Below, piece after piece: positions 38,191-52,429 of a stretch of DNA of 64,000 bases. This DNA is from Luscinia megarhynchos (taxonomy: Eukaryota; Chordata; Aves; Passeriformes; Turdidae). The translations under genes and the position numbers were made by a program. The notes below the pieces were generated by a model that worked only from the letters and a program-made list of their open reading frames with translations, did not search any database and was not told where the DNA came from. How positions within the stretch are numbered: position 1 is the stretch's first letter; every line of letters starts with the position of its first letter. The stretch lies in contig JAPFBE010000013.1 of NCBI GenBank assembly GCA_034336665.1, positions 18,455,056 through 18,519,055 on the forward strand, in the 5' to 3' direction.

Positions 38191-41100
38191 TTCATATAAT
38201 CATATGTAAAGCACAGCATCTTAGTAGATTTTAGAAGAGTAGGATTTGTAAAGCCGCTTTGAAATTCATGATGATGTAGATATGTAAAAATCTACCTCTT
38301 GCTTGTTCTCTCTCACACACTCTCTCTCTAGGTGATAAAGACAAACTCCATTTAAAAAAAATTTCAATTCCCAAGCATAAAGAGAGTAAACCCGAAGTCC
38401 AGTTCTTGAAGTCTTATTACTTCTTTGGAATAACAGCACTAACACACTCAAAAGAAACACAAACAGCAGCAGGGTACTGGAGCAGTTGATCCTGAACAAG
38501 CAGTAAAAGCCTAAACAAAGTTGAACTTTGGATTACATGCCATGTTGAGTTATTGAATTTGACAGGTTAATTTGTTCATTTCTTTGACCTGTTTTATACA
38601 CTCACTCTATACTTGCAGGTCACCTCCTCCTCAGGTGCTGCTTTTATACTTCTTACCTCGTTGTAGCCTCAGTAGTACAGAGACAGTCACCTGCTCTAAG
38701 TGCACAATTGCAAACCCATCTTTTATTAAGCTAATTGGTATAGATGGGAAAAAACCCCTACTTGTCATGCCTACTGCCCAAAACCGAAGAATTACGCTAT
38801 CATAAAAAAAGAGTGCATTATTTTTTTGCAGTTAGAGCAGTTGGTTTAATGAAATGTTATGGCTTTACCTACAAATCTCATCCATCTTTTGTCTTTTTGT
38901 GACAAAATACCAGGATAAAAGCCTCCTCACTGGAAATAAGAGCAGTACAGGTTTTGACTGGGATATTTTCTTCACAGCAGCTCATATGGTGCTGTGTTTT
39001 TGATTTGTGACCAAAACAGCATTGAGAGCACACAGTGTTTTAGTTACAGCTGAGCAGTGTTTATACAGCATCAGGGGCTTTTCTGCTCCTCAGCCTGCCC
39101 TGCTTGTGAGTGACCCTGGGGTGTAGCAGCAGCTGGGAGGGACACAGCCAGGACATCTGACTCAGCTCCCCAAAGGGATATCCCACACCTTGTGCTGTTG
39201 TGCCTCCAGCACATGGGCAGCAAGGAGACCCACTTCTACCTTCACTCTCACACGCAGAGATGTGCCCCTGCTACTCAGGGAGATGTGCTCACTCTTCAAA
39301 TGGAATACCTTCCTGGGAAAGAAAAAAAAACCCAAACATTTACTATAGGAAAAGTGGCCAGAGCAGCCCTGCATGAGTACTTAAGGCTCTGGTGAGTCAC
39401 AACCACCTTGCAAGAATATCCCAGGTATTTGAGAGTGAGGAATAGTGTTGGAAAGTTAATTGCAATGGTGGGGAAATTGTCCAGGTTTGTTTGGTGCAAG
39501 CTTTATGCACACTAAGTATTTGCTTGGCTGGAGGTTTTGGGTGTTAAAAGTAAAGGGAAATTATATTTTTAAGTGATAGATGAGGCAAAGGTCCCCTTGG
39601 CAACTGAGGTTTTGATAGGACAAGGAAGTAGCAGGAAGACCACTACTTTATAAGAGATCAAATCAGATTTTTATCACTGATCAGTTTTCTACCATTTGTT
39701 TTTTCATTGAACCTAATTGCTATACTTTGCATTTATCCTTGGGTAAGGTAAAGTTTAGAAGATTTAAGAGAAATTAGGTCAGGCAGGAGGTTGAAAGGCT
39801 TTAATTATAGCCTTGTCTTACCAACTGACTAGTTTTGTTCACCCTCTGCACTTGCTGTAACCTCTCAGAAAGGAAGGCCCTCCATGCCCTGCTACAGCCA
39901 GTCAAAAAACCTCACCTCCCTTCACATCCCCACAAGGCTCTCAGGATTTCACCATATCAGGAGCACATCTCAAACCAGCACCCAGATCCAGCAGGCTTCA
40001 GGTGCTCCTTGAGCCAGTATCACTTTGCCTTGATGGGCCAAACAATCTCCAGCACAACCCTTCACCATGCAGCCTGGGAGAAGGTGACTGCAGCACAGCA
40101 GCCAGCTGCTTCTACCCACCACCTTCCTCCCTGTCCCCAAGCTGCAGGGCTTGTCTCTCTCAATGGGATCCCAAGGCTGTCCATGGGACCAAACCTGTGA
40201 GCAGACATTGAAGGGTTCCAGGTTAAAAATAACCCCTCAAAAAGAAGGTGTGTGGGAAAATACACACTGAGGCCATTCAGCTGGCAAAGCCAAGGAGGTG
40301 GGGATGGGAGGGAGTGGGCATGAGGAAGGATGGGGCAAACCTAGTGTCTCAGCCTGTATCCCTGGAGGAGTCAGAGCGGTTCCCACCACTTTTTGATGTC
40401 CTCTGTCCTGCAAAAGCTGGCACCAGTGCTTGGAAACCTTGTTTTTTCACTAGGGGAAGGCATTCTGTTCGAAGAAACAATCTTCAGGGATACAAGATTT
40501 TTTCCCAGCCATGTGCTGGTGCCTTGCCACCATGTCCCTCCCCAAAACAACACATTATTGAACAACACCAGCACCCACAAGAAGCTGTGTGTGACTGACA
40601 TGGGGGCAGCACTGGAGCAGTCACCTGGACTGCTGCCCAGGGAAGCATCCAGCACCCAAGAGAGAGGATGCTGCTGGCACCCAGCACTTCAGCAGCCTTT
40701 CCCAGAGAGAGAGCCCCTGCATCTCCCACCCTGCCCAATACTGAGCTACCCCTGCTGTCTGTGACTTCTCCTTGGAAAGGACTCCCTTACTGCATCCGTG
40801 CCTCAAAGCTGGCAGCTGGTAAAGAAATGTCAAGAAAGCCTCTCAGGATGGCTGTGCCAGTGCCAGTGCCATTCCTAATGCTGTAAAATGGATGTGACCA
40901 AAATGGAGAGGAGATCACAGCTCCCCTTTGCCCACTACAGAAAAACATCTCCTTCCTTCCAGACAGGAATGAACCAGTGTGGGGTAGGGCCATCAAAAAT
41001 CCCCACACAGCTTGCAATTACCAGCACAGTTGTGTTGCCTGCTTCTGGAGCCAGGGCTGATGCTGGGGTGTTTCCTACCTCTCAGGCCCAGACAGCTAGC

Positions 41101-43899
41101 AGGCCCACCCACTCCCTCCTTAAGGGAGGGCTTGTTCCCTGCTGGCTGCATGAGCTGGCTCTGCATGCATTTACATGTCTCCTGATAGCACCCAGAGAGT
41201 CACTCTTCCAAAATCCCCACACTGGAGACACTGGGAGCCTCCTGGGATGTTGTGGTGATTAACACCAAACCGAACCCCCATCAGCAGACCTCCATCCCTG
41301 TGCCTGCCTCAGGAACTGGCACACAGCTCCAGGCTGGGCTGTGTGCAAGGATGAGCTTTCCCTTGCAGGGCTAACAGGGTGGGTTTGCATTTTGGCCCTC
41401 CCCCTGCACTCATACACAGATTTCCATGGATAGCTTTGCAAGAGAGCACCTCGGGGTCTGAGAGCATCCTCCTGCTGCCAGCATCCCAGGTAAGCTTCTG
41501 CATGGACACTCCTTGCTGCTCTTCTGAGAGCAGGAAAGTGGAAGACAGGATTTTAAGGACAAGTCTCTGCCTTCCCCACTGATGAAGATCTCTTTCACTT
41601 GCACCACTCTCTCTCCAAAACAAGGTGAGAGTTTGTTTTCTCCAAACTCCAAAACAAGGTTTAGCTCATCAGAAAGCAAATCAAAGCAGCAAGCAAAGTG
41701 TGGAACAGGAGCATAGCAGCACAGAGTGCCAGGGCCCCAGCCTGGCAGGGCAGAAGAGAGCAAGCTGAGCCATGCCACCAAGAATTCCCAGGTTCCCACT
41801 GCCTCCCACCGCTCCCACGGGAGCAGGCGTGCCCTGCCTGGTGCCAGGCTGATCCCCCACGCCTGCCCCTCCTGCTCCTCGCCCATCCCAGCACACGCTG
41901 TGCCAAGGCACACAGGCACTGGGCTGCAGCCAAACACACATTTTTCAGGAGCAAATTCATCTATCTTCTGCTCAGCAGCCCAGGCTCCACTCCTGCAGTT
42001 AAAGGATCAGCCTCACAGCCCATCCTCGCCCCAAGCAGCACAAGGCTCCTGTGGAAAAGGGCATCCTGCACTGATGCTCCAGGGCCACTGTGTATCATAC
42101 TATCAAAATGACCAGGTATTTCCAAATCTGTTCAGTGGGTGCATTATTTTCTGGTTGGCATGTGTCTTGTGGAGATAAAGCAAAAGGCCATCTTTAACAC
42201 AACTGGAGAACACTGCATGCATTGTGAGAGTGCTGCAGTTGTGACCTCTGTAAGAGCCAAGCAGGAATTCCTCCCCCACCCCCACCACAGCTACTGCCAA
42301 GGTGCTGTTGAGCTAGGGTGGTATTAGAAACAGGACACAAGGAAGGCTACAAGAGCTGTAGGGTCTCTCTACATTGCTTTTCCCCTAAGGCACCTCCACT
42401 TGGAATGAAGTTTCCAGCTGAGCTGACAGGTTTGGAAGCTGACCCTCTGTTTAGCAAGAGAACAGGCCTAACACAAACCTCCCCACGGCTTTCTGATAAG
42501 GACGTGACAGACAGGAGCCACACCTAAGGCTTGCTGCAGTGTGCAATGTCTCTGCCAGCTTGGCAGAAGATGGTTTTTGGGCAGAGAGGGGCTGTGCCAT
42601 CCCCTCCACAGCAGTACACTGGGATGTGCCAGGCCACAGCAACCTCTCCTCTCCTGGGGAACAGCTGGGTACCACAGGGTGAGCTGGGCAGCACTCGCTC
42701 TCAGGCACGTTTCTTCACATGGACATCTTGAGAGTCTGCTGAGATTTATTGTTCAGTCAACAACACATTGTGCAAGAGGTCCTGTGAGATGTGGCAGGAG
42801 CTGGCAGCTGCCATGGCACTACAGAAGGAAGTCAGAAAGATGTGTGCCCCTCTCTGAGAATCAAAGCATCTCCCCTTATGTTATGCACCTGATGTGTTTT
42901 GAAGGGACAAGCCACTGGCTTACATCCAAGATGTTATCACTTTGTTAAGAGAAAGACTGAAGATTGGCAGATATGGACATGCAGGGAATATCTTGCTTTA
43001 AAAAAAAGGAAGAGGGGGATAAGGTACAACTTTCTGTGGGAAACAGTCTCCCCACAGAATGAAGTAGAGGTTTCTTTTAAGTGGGTTTAATTTTTTTTTA
43101 ACATTACAAGAATTTTGTTTTAAAGGAATGGTGTTTCACCTGCAAAACCAGAGTTCATTTTATCTCCTCCCACTCCTCATTAATCAACCTCAAAGAAGGT
43201 TTTTACAATAAAGAGATACAATATTAGTTAAACTAATGACTTACACAGACAGAATCGTTCCCGCAATCTCGCCGAATGCTTGGAGCGAGCAGACAGGTCC
43301 TGAGAACTGACAGCACTGGCTGAGCACTGGGGAATGAGGCTCTTGGAGAAATGCTGCTCTGCAGATGGTTCCCCAGCACCAGCAAAACACCCTGGCCTCA
43401 CCAGCCTCTGTCAAGAGCATCGATGGGGCACATGGCCTAGGCCATGAAATGTGGCACAGCAAAGAAAACACGCCTGGGTAAACACAGACAGCAGCTGGAA
43501 ACCTTCATGCTCCAGTTTGGGGAAAGAAAGGGCAGCACTATGGAAATTGCTGGCTCCCTGTGCTGAGAGGCAGGATGGCTGCTCTGGACAAAGCCCCGTG
43601 TGCAGGGTGGGCAGGAGGGTGAGCTGCAGGCTGTGCCAGCTTTCAGCATGGGTGAACAGAGGCACAAGGGCTGCAGGACTGCTGGCACTGGCACATGAGG
43701 GAGAGAAGCAGGCTCTCAACATTTCAGCCACGGGTTACAACCAGAGGAGTTTGAAAAAAATACTAAGGTGGGAGAATAGATTAATTCTAGGCTCATCAAC
43801 ATGGTTTAGCTGTTTCTAGGTTTGACCACTTTTCCATCCTCTTCTAGTCTCCTTAAATTTCAATCTGCCCTTTCCACAGCTAACATTTTAGTAGTAGCC

Positions 43900-45170
43900 A
43901 ACACAAAAGGAAATGTGCTGGTGGTGCTGCAAAGGAAAGCTGATATGATTTGCAGAAGTTAGAAAATTGTCAGGAGAGAAGATGGATACAGTGGTGAGGT
44001 TGGAAATGGATTCAGTTCTGGGAACAGCAACAGAGGGCACAATGCAGAGTGGTGATGGACACTGAATGCTGTAGCAATTTGGTAAGCCCTAAGCTCCAGA
44101 GAGGTGGAACACTCCAAGGCACCAGGAAAAGGCAGGATCTGACTGCCCCAGCACAGAAAGCAGTGCTCCAAGTAGGAGCCTGAGCAGAAAATGGGGAAAA
44201 GGCCAGGCTGGATGGGACTTTGAGCAGCTTAGTCTAGTGGAAGTTTTTCTTGCCTATGGCACAGGGCCTGGAACTAGATGATCCTTAAAGTCCCTCTCAA
44301 CCCAAAGCATTCCAAAATTCTATGGTAAACAAGTACCAGAGCTAGATGTGGTGGACTGAATACAATAAAATGGAGGCTTTTGGGAGTTGCTCAAGGAAAG
44401 GGTCACCAAAGAGTCATTGGAACTAGTCTTGAGAAAAAAACAGTTCTGAGAATGAAGTTTGTGAGCAAAGGGGAGGAGAAAGTTGCAAAGTATATCCCAC
44501 AAAAGGAATAGGGACACCAGCAGAGAAAAGAAACCAAAACCACTCTCAAAGCAAGAAATAAGAGGGATGGGGGGAAGCTGGACAGACAGAGGACATCAAG
44601 GAATGCATAAAAGCAAACAGAAAATAAAAAAAATAAATTGACCAACACTCTCCAGTGCCCAAAAAAGGCAGATATAATATAGGCTGTGAAAGAACAAAGC
44701 AAGGAGGACCTGGTGGCACGGGACAAGGCCAGAAGGTTGCAGTAGGACCATAAAGGCTAACAGGAAAGTACAGGAAGAATGATCCACAGTATCAATGCAA
44801 GATACAAGTGGATGGGGAAGCAGGAGTAGGAAAAGATGAGAGCATGGCCAAGACAACCCAGTAGCAAAGCTAATGGATTTAACAAAGGCACAGAAGAGTC
44901 TCTACTAGTACAGCAACACTAATTAAGAGGATGTGGCACCAAGATATGATGGCAGTAAGTAATTAAAGGTTGTTAAGGGGAAGTAATTTAAGGCTAATAA
45001 GAGACAGCAATTTATCAGGAGCCAACGAGAATAAAGAGTTCAGGAGCAGTAAATTCAACAATGGAGTAAAAATAAACAGGCAGAGCAAGAACCAGAGCCA
45101 CCAGAATGATAACAAGGACAATGCCACAGCAGTGCCTAAAGTCTGTACACAAATGGTGAGCAGCTGATGG
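43900..45170 (+). other. Purine-rich strand-asymmetric block
   Basis: The plus strand is strongly A+G-rich for about 1.2 kb, interrupted by the CR1 fragment at 44200-44325. The lack of stops on the pyrimidine-rich minus strand produces long hydrophobic ORFs (for example 44403-44726 and 44596-44856) that look like composition artefacts. I do not recognise a gene or element. Confidence 0.5.
44200..44325 (+). mobile_element. CR1 LINE 3' fragment
   Basis: About 125 bases: GGCCAGGCTGGATGGGACTT, then TAGTCTAGTGGAAG, CTGGAACTAGATGATCC and a 3' end ATTCCAAAATTCTATGG. It is diverged and 5' truncated, and interrupts a purine-rich block. Confidence 0.88.
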
Positions 45171-48100
45171 AGTCCCAGATGGAGCTGCCAGGCCTCCTCC
45201 CTCTCCTTATTCAAATTGTCCCTGAACATTATCTGTGCCAGGAGGCCTCTGGGAAGATATCAAGCCAGTGATCAGGGAAGACACATCTTTTTGTAGTAGG
45301 GCCCCTACTGCACTTGTCCCTGCACCTAGCATGTCAAACAAGAGCTCTTGGGGCAGAGGTGGTCACAAGACCCATACCACATATGGGGTGGACAGAGTGG
45401 GAATGGACACAATGTTGGGGGAGGGCAGCAGCCACCACTAGATTCCTTGAAGGAAAGTGCCATTTCTGGGCTTGCAGAGCACAGACAGCATGAGGGAAGG
45501 GCAAGAGGTCTTCATAGCTGCAGCCCCAGCTACAGAGTGACAACCGAGCCCTTGCCTGGGGAGCAAAGGACCATCCTGCCATGGGAGCAGGGAAACAGGA
45601 GCCCAGGCATCAACCTGGGAGGAGGGCAGGAGGAGCAGGCAGCCTTCCCCACAGCTCTTGCTGCATCTTTACAGCACCTTCCTAGAAAGCACATGAAGCT
45701 TATAGCCACGTTCCTTGTGCTCCTGCTCTGTCCAGCTCAGACAAACAGGAGGTGACTGCTATTGTCCCTGCAGCAAGAATACCTCTCACTCGCTCATGCC
45801 CAGCATCCGGAGCCAGAAGAGCACATCCATCCCACTGCTCTCCACATCCAGTCCCGAGCCCAGACTGCTCCAGTGACCACACAGCAGCAGGCAGGTTTGC
45901 TCCAGCACTCCCTCCCGTCAGTCACTGCAGCCCAGCCTGCCCTTCCAGCTGGGGACACGGGCCTGGCAAGGAAGCACTGCCGCGGAATCGGGACGCGCCC
46001 GGAGACGGGAGCGTGGGAAAGAGGCTAACGACATTCATGCCCATCAGAAGGCAGATAAAACCACTGGAATAATAAAATTTCATTATGACAGCTAAGGAAG
46101 AAGAAACAAAAATTCTTTGTTTGCTGTGTCTATAATAAAGTACAAAGGTACCTGCCTTTGCACTACAGGTTGCACAGACAGGTTCCAGCCCTGGGTGAGG
46201 ACCAGAACTCGTTGGTGCATTGTATGTTGGTTTCCAGGTGGCAGATCAACCCTCTGCAGTGTTAACACTCTGTGCTACAAGGCACATGCAAAACACCTTT
46301 CCTGGGGTCCTTCTCCTTATGGAAACAGAGAGCAGAGATAGCAAGATTTACTAGCTCACACAGATGTCAAGATCTATGGATTTATCAAGAAAGCGGGAGG
46401 ACATTAGGGTCCTCACCAAGAGCCAAGGAATGTGCTTCATCCTCATCAGGTATGGGAGAGTCTACACTGGCAGTCATTCTCAGGACAGAAAACCATTAGA
46501 AACCCAACTTTTATTCTTCATAATGCTTTGGTTTTCACTAGTGCATTCAATTTGCAAATTCAAGAGAATGGCATGGGAAAAGTTTCTATTTTTAACAAGA
46601 GAAGGTAAAAACTTCTAAAGTAATGAATTACTCCTGGATAAAAAGATTCATCTTCTTGAAAGAGTTTTGCTGCCTTATGTACTCCCACACAATACATTTT
46701 ACATACTTACATTTTGCATGCATGTATATACATACAATTCTCCTACAGAATACAAAAATAAATTGATCCATATTATAAACTTACTCTACATATGCATGTT
46801 TTTTATTTACAGACATGTGTGAGAAAGTTTGAGAAAATGAATAACCATATGAGCCTGAGACTAGAGCCAGGGGCTAGAACAGAGGTGGATAAAAGATGGT
46901 GCAAAAATAAAATAAAAAATAAAGCACTAAAGCATCCTATCCTATCTGCTAATTTTTAAAGACTTTATTTTTTCCCTCCCATCTTTACTTTTGTTAAGAG
47001 AGGTCCATCTATCCCAAGCACCAAAGCAGCTGACCCAGGGGCATAGTTACTTTCTCATGAGTCATCCATGTCCTGAGCTCAATCTCCAGACCTCTATCCC
47101 AGAAGGAAGACTTATTTCATATAGCTCCATCAGAACATTCATGGTGATGGCTTAAGTGCCATTAAAAGCTCAAACCACTAAGACAAATGCTTATTCCACA
47201 CTTTGACTCATCTCTTCTTTTTATTTTTTAAGAAATCCATTGATGACCAGCCATGGTTCATGACCAGCTTTTCAAAATATCTTTATAGGATTTTGCCTCA
47301 TTTAAAAAAAGGTTTCCCTAGTTTTGCCTCAAGTGTTCACAAAATGCAGTGAGACTAGAGTCATGTGTCTAGCTCAGAGTTCCCTTCCATCATAGCACAC
47401 TCAATTTTCTCTGGTGCATTTTTTCCTCATCTGGGTCTGCTTTTTCTCTTCCTGTTCTGCCAATAAGGGCTTAGAAAGACTAAATTTTTCAGATGAAAAA
47501 GCTCATAGTTGAGGCATTGTCCAATGGCTGTTCCAAACAGCCTGGTAATCCTAGCAGTAAGCAAAAGCAATATCACAGGCAGTGTCTCCAAACTGAGCAC
47601 ACGAAGCACATGAACTCAACATGAATGACCTACAGAAGGATCATGAATGACCAATAGATCAGTCATTACTCATTGTGTTATTTGGCTAATTTAGAAAGAG
47701 CTGGCACCTAGAAGGACAACTGCAAGCCTGCACAGCTTTTGCATGGAGCTCCTGTGGTTCTTTGAGTCTCTTAAATGAGCTTCTTTCCTTCTCCCTGCTT
47801 TGGATTTCTTATCTAGCCAACAGGGCTAGTGATTATCAACGGCTTTTGAAGCCACCTGGAAATCTACTGATGAATAATGATAATAGCACACTACTATCTT
47901 GATGGTTTTTCTCAAACTGCTCCTAAAACACTTCCCCTCAAAATGAATGTGGGTTGTCGCTGGTGACCCAGTTTTTACTCCTACACTGTATCCATCCAGC
48001 TGCAGCACAGTGCTAAGGACACAGGCAGCACCTTAAGCACCTCTCTGGATTTTTCATCACTGTGACTTCAAACTTCCAATTCCTCTTATAGAAATACCAA

Positions 48101-51100
48101 ATTTATTGGTATTGCTTCCTGGGATATTTTAGTGGAGTGACCCAAAGTCCTGTAAGAACCAGTGTTGTGCCTGTGGATAAACAAGGTGTACATGCTCAGC
48201 TCTTCAGGGTTTCTTGGCTAGCCATGAACAGCAGTGTATACAGAGTCCCTGCCCTTTTTTGGCAAGCCTGGCTCTGAAGATTATGGAGCAGCTCTGGGCC
48301 TTCCCAAAAAGCCTCAAAGACTGACTGAAGCCTGTCCTAAGGAGTCATGGATTGAAATGACCCAAGTTCTACCTCTCTCCCAGATTGAGTCAATGGAAAG
48401 AACTCAGCACTGCTGAAGAAACCTTTTATTTGGGGCCAACACACAGCATTTGATACCAGAAAAAGATGGTACCCACTGTGGTACCAAAAGGTCACCTGTG
48501 TGGCCCAGACCATCTGAACAGAACTACAAGCTTTCATCAAATACATGCAAAAGCATCTCTGCATTGCATCCACAAGACAGTTCACTCAGACTCTTGAGCC
48601 TGCCTTGCAGCCCAGACATGTCTACAGAAACAATGTGCAACTTTTTTCAACTGTCTGCTCCCGCCTCTAAATCTAAAGCTCCACCTTAGTCATCTTTCCC
48701 TCAGGCCTTCTGACTAGCAAAGGGGAAGGGAAAAATTTCACCAGAAATTAAGGGGAAAAACACGTGTGAAGTATAGGTTGGTTAGTACAGCACTTTCTCA
48801 AAACAGCCTAGATCACATTTTCAGAGCTAAGAGTGAGGATTACCAGGGAAAACAAAGATTTATTGAGACAGCCTCAATCACAAAAGCTGAAAAAAAATGG
48901 ACACTATGAAAACACAGCCCAAGGTATTTTACTCTTCTCCAGCAAGACTGAGATAAGTACCTGAACAAGAAACCAGTATCTAAATTCTACTTTTACCAGA
49001 GAAAGACAACCTCAGGTATAGGGCTTTTGCACTAATGTGGTTCCCAATTTCATTAGTGCTGTCTTGAGGTTTTTTGCTATCAGGAAGCAGATCTAAAAAA
49101 ATACTGCCAAAAACAGTCAGAAATTTTGCCAGGAAAAGAGCTGACCATATAGGCTCTGTGTACAGATGAGCTTTATTCCCTCGCAAGCCATCAGTATCTC
49201 AGGCCAAGAAAATCACCAAACACTCAAGAAGAGTAATAGATAACAATAGAAGGACTTGAATGTGTTGAAATACCAGATCAATTTTTAGCAGGTACTTAAT
49301 TTCAGGAACCTGTTCTTTATCTGTACATGCTCACTGCGCTTTAAACATCCTCAGCTCTTCCCTTACACAGAGGAGCATATCTATTTTTAAAAGGAAGGCA
49401 ACCAGACAAGCAAACTGTCAGGTAAGAAGAACAAGCAGTTCATGTGGTATCTTTGCAGTCAGTTCTACCACACCCAACCTCTCTAAGAACACACTTCCTG
49501 GCTATGTTTTTGTTTTCTGATAAAAATATAAAATGAGCAATACATGTGGGAAATGTACATTTTCCATCTCCAGAAGCAGAATACATTTCTTGTAAATCAT
49601 GGATTGCCACTGTCCACAACTCCAGGCAGATGAGTAGCCCACAAAAATCAAAAAGCAACCCTTTTACTGAGGTTTGGCTTACTTAGACAAACAAATCAGA
49701 AACATCCTGGGAACAAAGCAACATGTGTCTTAATATTCCTACTCAGAACCAAGCCAGAGTCTCTTCTGTTTCTAGTGCAACCAGTGAAATAAATAGTGAG
49801 CCTACATCAATAAAAGCTATTCAGCACTTCCTGAGGCCCATAAGTTATCAGGGAAACACTATTAGCCTGCTAAATACTGTCACTTGACTTTCAGCAAAAA
49901 GGATAAGTTCCTAATAGCTAGTTAAATTGGGTCAGATATGCCAGACCTTCCCAAGATCATAGGAGAGAAAAATGAGTCAGTTAGAGCAGGGATGCTTTCT
50001 GGGAAAATTACCTACTGAGCTCTCCAGAAAATGAAATTATGCTCCAAGCAGACGAAGTTAGCTTCCAACACTAGAGTCTCCCCCCAGGAATTTTCTAATT
50101 TGGAGTGCCAGGAGTGCCCCTTCCAGAAGGGCACAAGTGCCACAGAAAGCAACACACTGCTTGCTAAATGCCTCTCATCCGCTTCATGCTCAAGCACTGG
50201 CTGAATATGTGCCAATGCTCTGCCAACCTTTCAAGCCTAGGTTATTTAATTTCTATGTGAGATGACTCAGTCAATGCCACCCAGAAAGGAGTGCCAGGCA
50301 GTCAGATCAGGCTGATCTGGAGGGCCAGAATCTCATCAGCAACTCTTTTTCCTGTGTAACCATCTCTTATAAAGAAAATGAACTGGAAACCTACTATCGT
50401 ACTAGATGTACTATCAGGCTCCTTGCACAAATAAAAAGTATATTCCCAAGGCAGGGTCAATTGCAGGGAGATGTGCAGATGACAGTATCTTCAACACAAT
50501 CTAGACACAATTAACTATTCATATAGTTAATATATTCATATTCATCTTTGCATATCCAAATAAGAAATTCAGTTGTTTCCTGTTGCCTGCTGTGTGTGTG
50601 GTACCTTGATCAATAGCTTCCAGCTCTCATCCTGAAAGGGAGAGTGAGTTCATCCCCACTCAGGCTCTTTGGTCTGTCACGGCTCTGCAGGACTGTCCTT
50701 GTTTACTCTGCTGCTTCTTGCAAGGAAGCTCCTCCACACCTCTCTGGGCCTCTTCCAATCCCCACTTTTTTCACCCCTCATCACAAGCAAGAGTAAGGCA
50801 GGGTGGACAGCAGGTTCATACAGTTACATAGAAGCCCTCTTGGTTTTCTTCCTTTCCCACAGATCCTAATGCTGCATCCACTTTTATCTCAACTCTTGCC
50901 ATCTCTCCAGCTCCATGCTGAGCTGGGACAGGCTGTGATGACAGCTCATCCCCTGGAGGGTCACTGCCAGCTCAGAACCATCTCATCACCATCTGTGAGG
51001 CAGACAGCCTGTCCCCACATGTACGGCCCCCTTTCCTAACACAGACTGCCACCTGTGCTGGGGTGACACTTGTGCCTGAGCTGCCACAACTGGGGACCAC

Positions 51101-51409
51101 GGCAGGGAAGTCATGGGGAGAACATAACACTGTGACAACAGCTATCATTCTTTCGAGTATGCAGGGACAAGTGTCCAGGTTCCAACCTGGTGACTGTTAA
51201 CTCTATTTGGGGCACACCCACTAAATTCACAACACAACTGCACAGTGCATGACCCAGAACACCAGCAACAAACCAGAGAAAGCATAAACAGCAGGGTGGT
51301 AAGACTTCATTTCATCTTAGCTTTTTAGCCTCACACTATTACCATGCCAAATCAGTTTTACCTCAAGCTTGACTTCTTTGTCATTATTTGTATCACACAC
51401 AGTAACCAC
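45171..51409. other. Intergenic, immediately downstream of NFKBIZ
   Basis: No supported gene. It contains a small CpG cluster at about 45955-46035 and otherwise AT-rich unique DNA up to the NFKBIZ polyadenylation site. Confidence 0.65.
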
Positions 51410-51427
51410 CAAAACTGAATTAGCATG

Positions 51428-51433
51428 TTTATT
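51428..51433 (-). terminator. NFKBIZ: NFKBIZ polyadenylation signal AATAAA
   Basis: Canonical AATAAA on the minus strand. It is followed about 20-40 bases downstream by a U/GU-rich stretch (TTTTGGTGG, then TGTGTGTG), the expected downstream element. Cleavage is predicted near 51405-51415. Confidence 0.75.
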
Positions 51434-52418
51434 CAAACACAAGTTACACATAACCCTTCAAGAAATACATTGCAACTAAGCCTTCGCATATGAGATTCTC
51501 ATTTAGCTTGTCTACAAGACATACTTTTCCAAAACAGCATAATCAGACTAATTAAATGGTTACAACAGAGAACTGCATGTGATGAAAAAACAGTTTAAGA
51601 GCAAAGACCATACAGAGAACATATTTCTGGATTACAGCCCAGCATGGATCATTCAGAAAGTGATAGGAGGAAGTTTATCCAACAGAATACAAGTATACAG
51701 CATCATCAGTATACATTTTCCATTAATAATTATTAAAAAATAGAAAAACTTAACTTCAAATATTACTTCGCTAGCCACTATACCTATAAGGTAAAATCAT
51801 AAATGGACTAACTCTGCTTAGGAGGTGGAAAACATCAAGTCTCTAGAATTAACTAGAGCCCAATTCAGCAAGCTACTTGCATGTGTTTAAGCCCCACTAA
51901 CACTAGTAAGGCTTACACATGTTGAAGCACTGTAATACACATTGAGAGATTTCAGCACGCATCAACAGGGAAGTGCATGACAAGCACTTGCAATGAATCA
52001 GGATCATATCCTTTAAAGTACAAGTTATATACATAATATAAAAATCATGATCCTCTTCTCTCAATCTATTGCTCTATCACAGGAAAAAAACCCTACTGGG
52101 TATGAGAAAAACTGACAGTCCCCTGAAGAACCACAGCTTTTCATGTTTTATTAAAAACTCCAAAAGTATGCACAAATCAATGCCAGGGACAATCAACTCT
52201 ACTTTCCATCCTCAGTCTTTCAGAACAGAATTTATCTGATTTGCACCAGTCTAGTATTAAAACTGGGTATGCAATTTGCAAGTTCAAGATCAATGAACTT
52301 GTTTCTTCAGATCCTTCCCCAAGTTATCAATAGATTCTTAGAACTATACAGCTGTACAATAATGTCAGTGACTATATACAATCCTGCACAGGATACTGGG
52401 ACAAAGCCACAAAGTTAC

Positions 52419-52429
52419 ATAAATAAATG
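52419..52429 (-). promoter_or_regulatory. AU-rich element in NFKBIZ 3' UTR
   Basis: In the mRNA the sequence reads ACAUUUAUUUAUGU, with two overlapping AUUUA pentamers and a UAUUUAU heptamer, a minimal AU-rich destabilising element. Isolated AUUUA pentamers also occur elsewhere in the 3' UTR, around 51553 and 51808. Confidence 0.55.

Larger units (their letters stand above)
36001..43899. other. Intergenic, no supported gene
   Basis: AT-rich unique sequence to about 39 kb, then GC-richer sequence with chance ORFs. It contains a TA/TG microsatellite (37065-37127) and a perfect hairpin (38165-38190). Parts of 35.9-38.3 kb have the look of conserved non-coding DNA, but this cannot be shown from one sequence. 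Confidence 0.6.

Noticed and set aside
44403..45229. Hydrophobic minus-strand ORFs resembling membrane proteins
   Set aside because: They follow from the pyrimidine-rich minus strand, which reads as L, F, S and few stops. No recognisable family.
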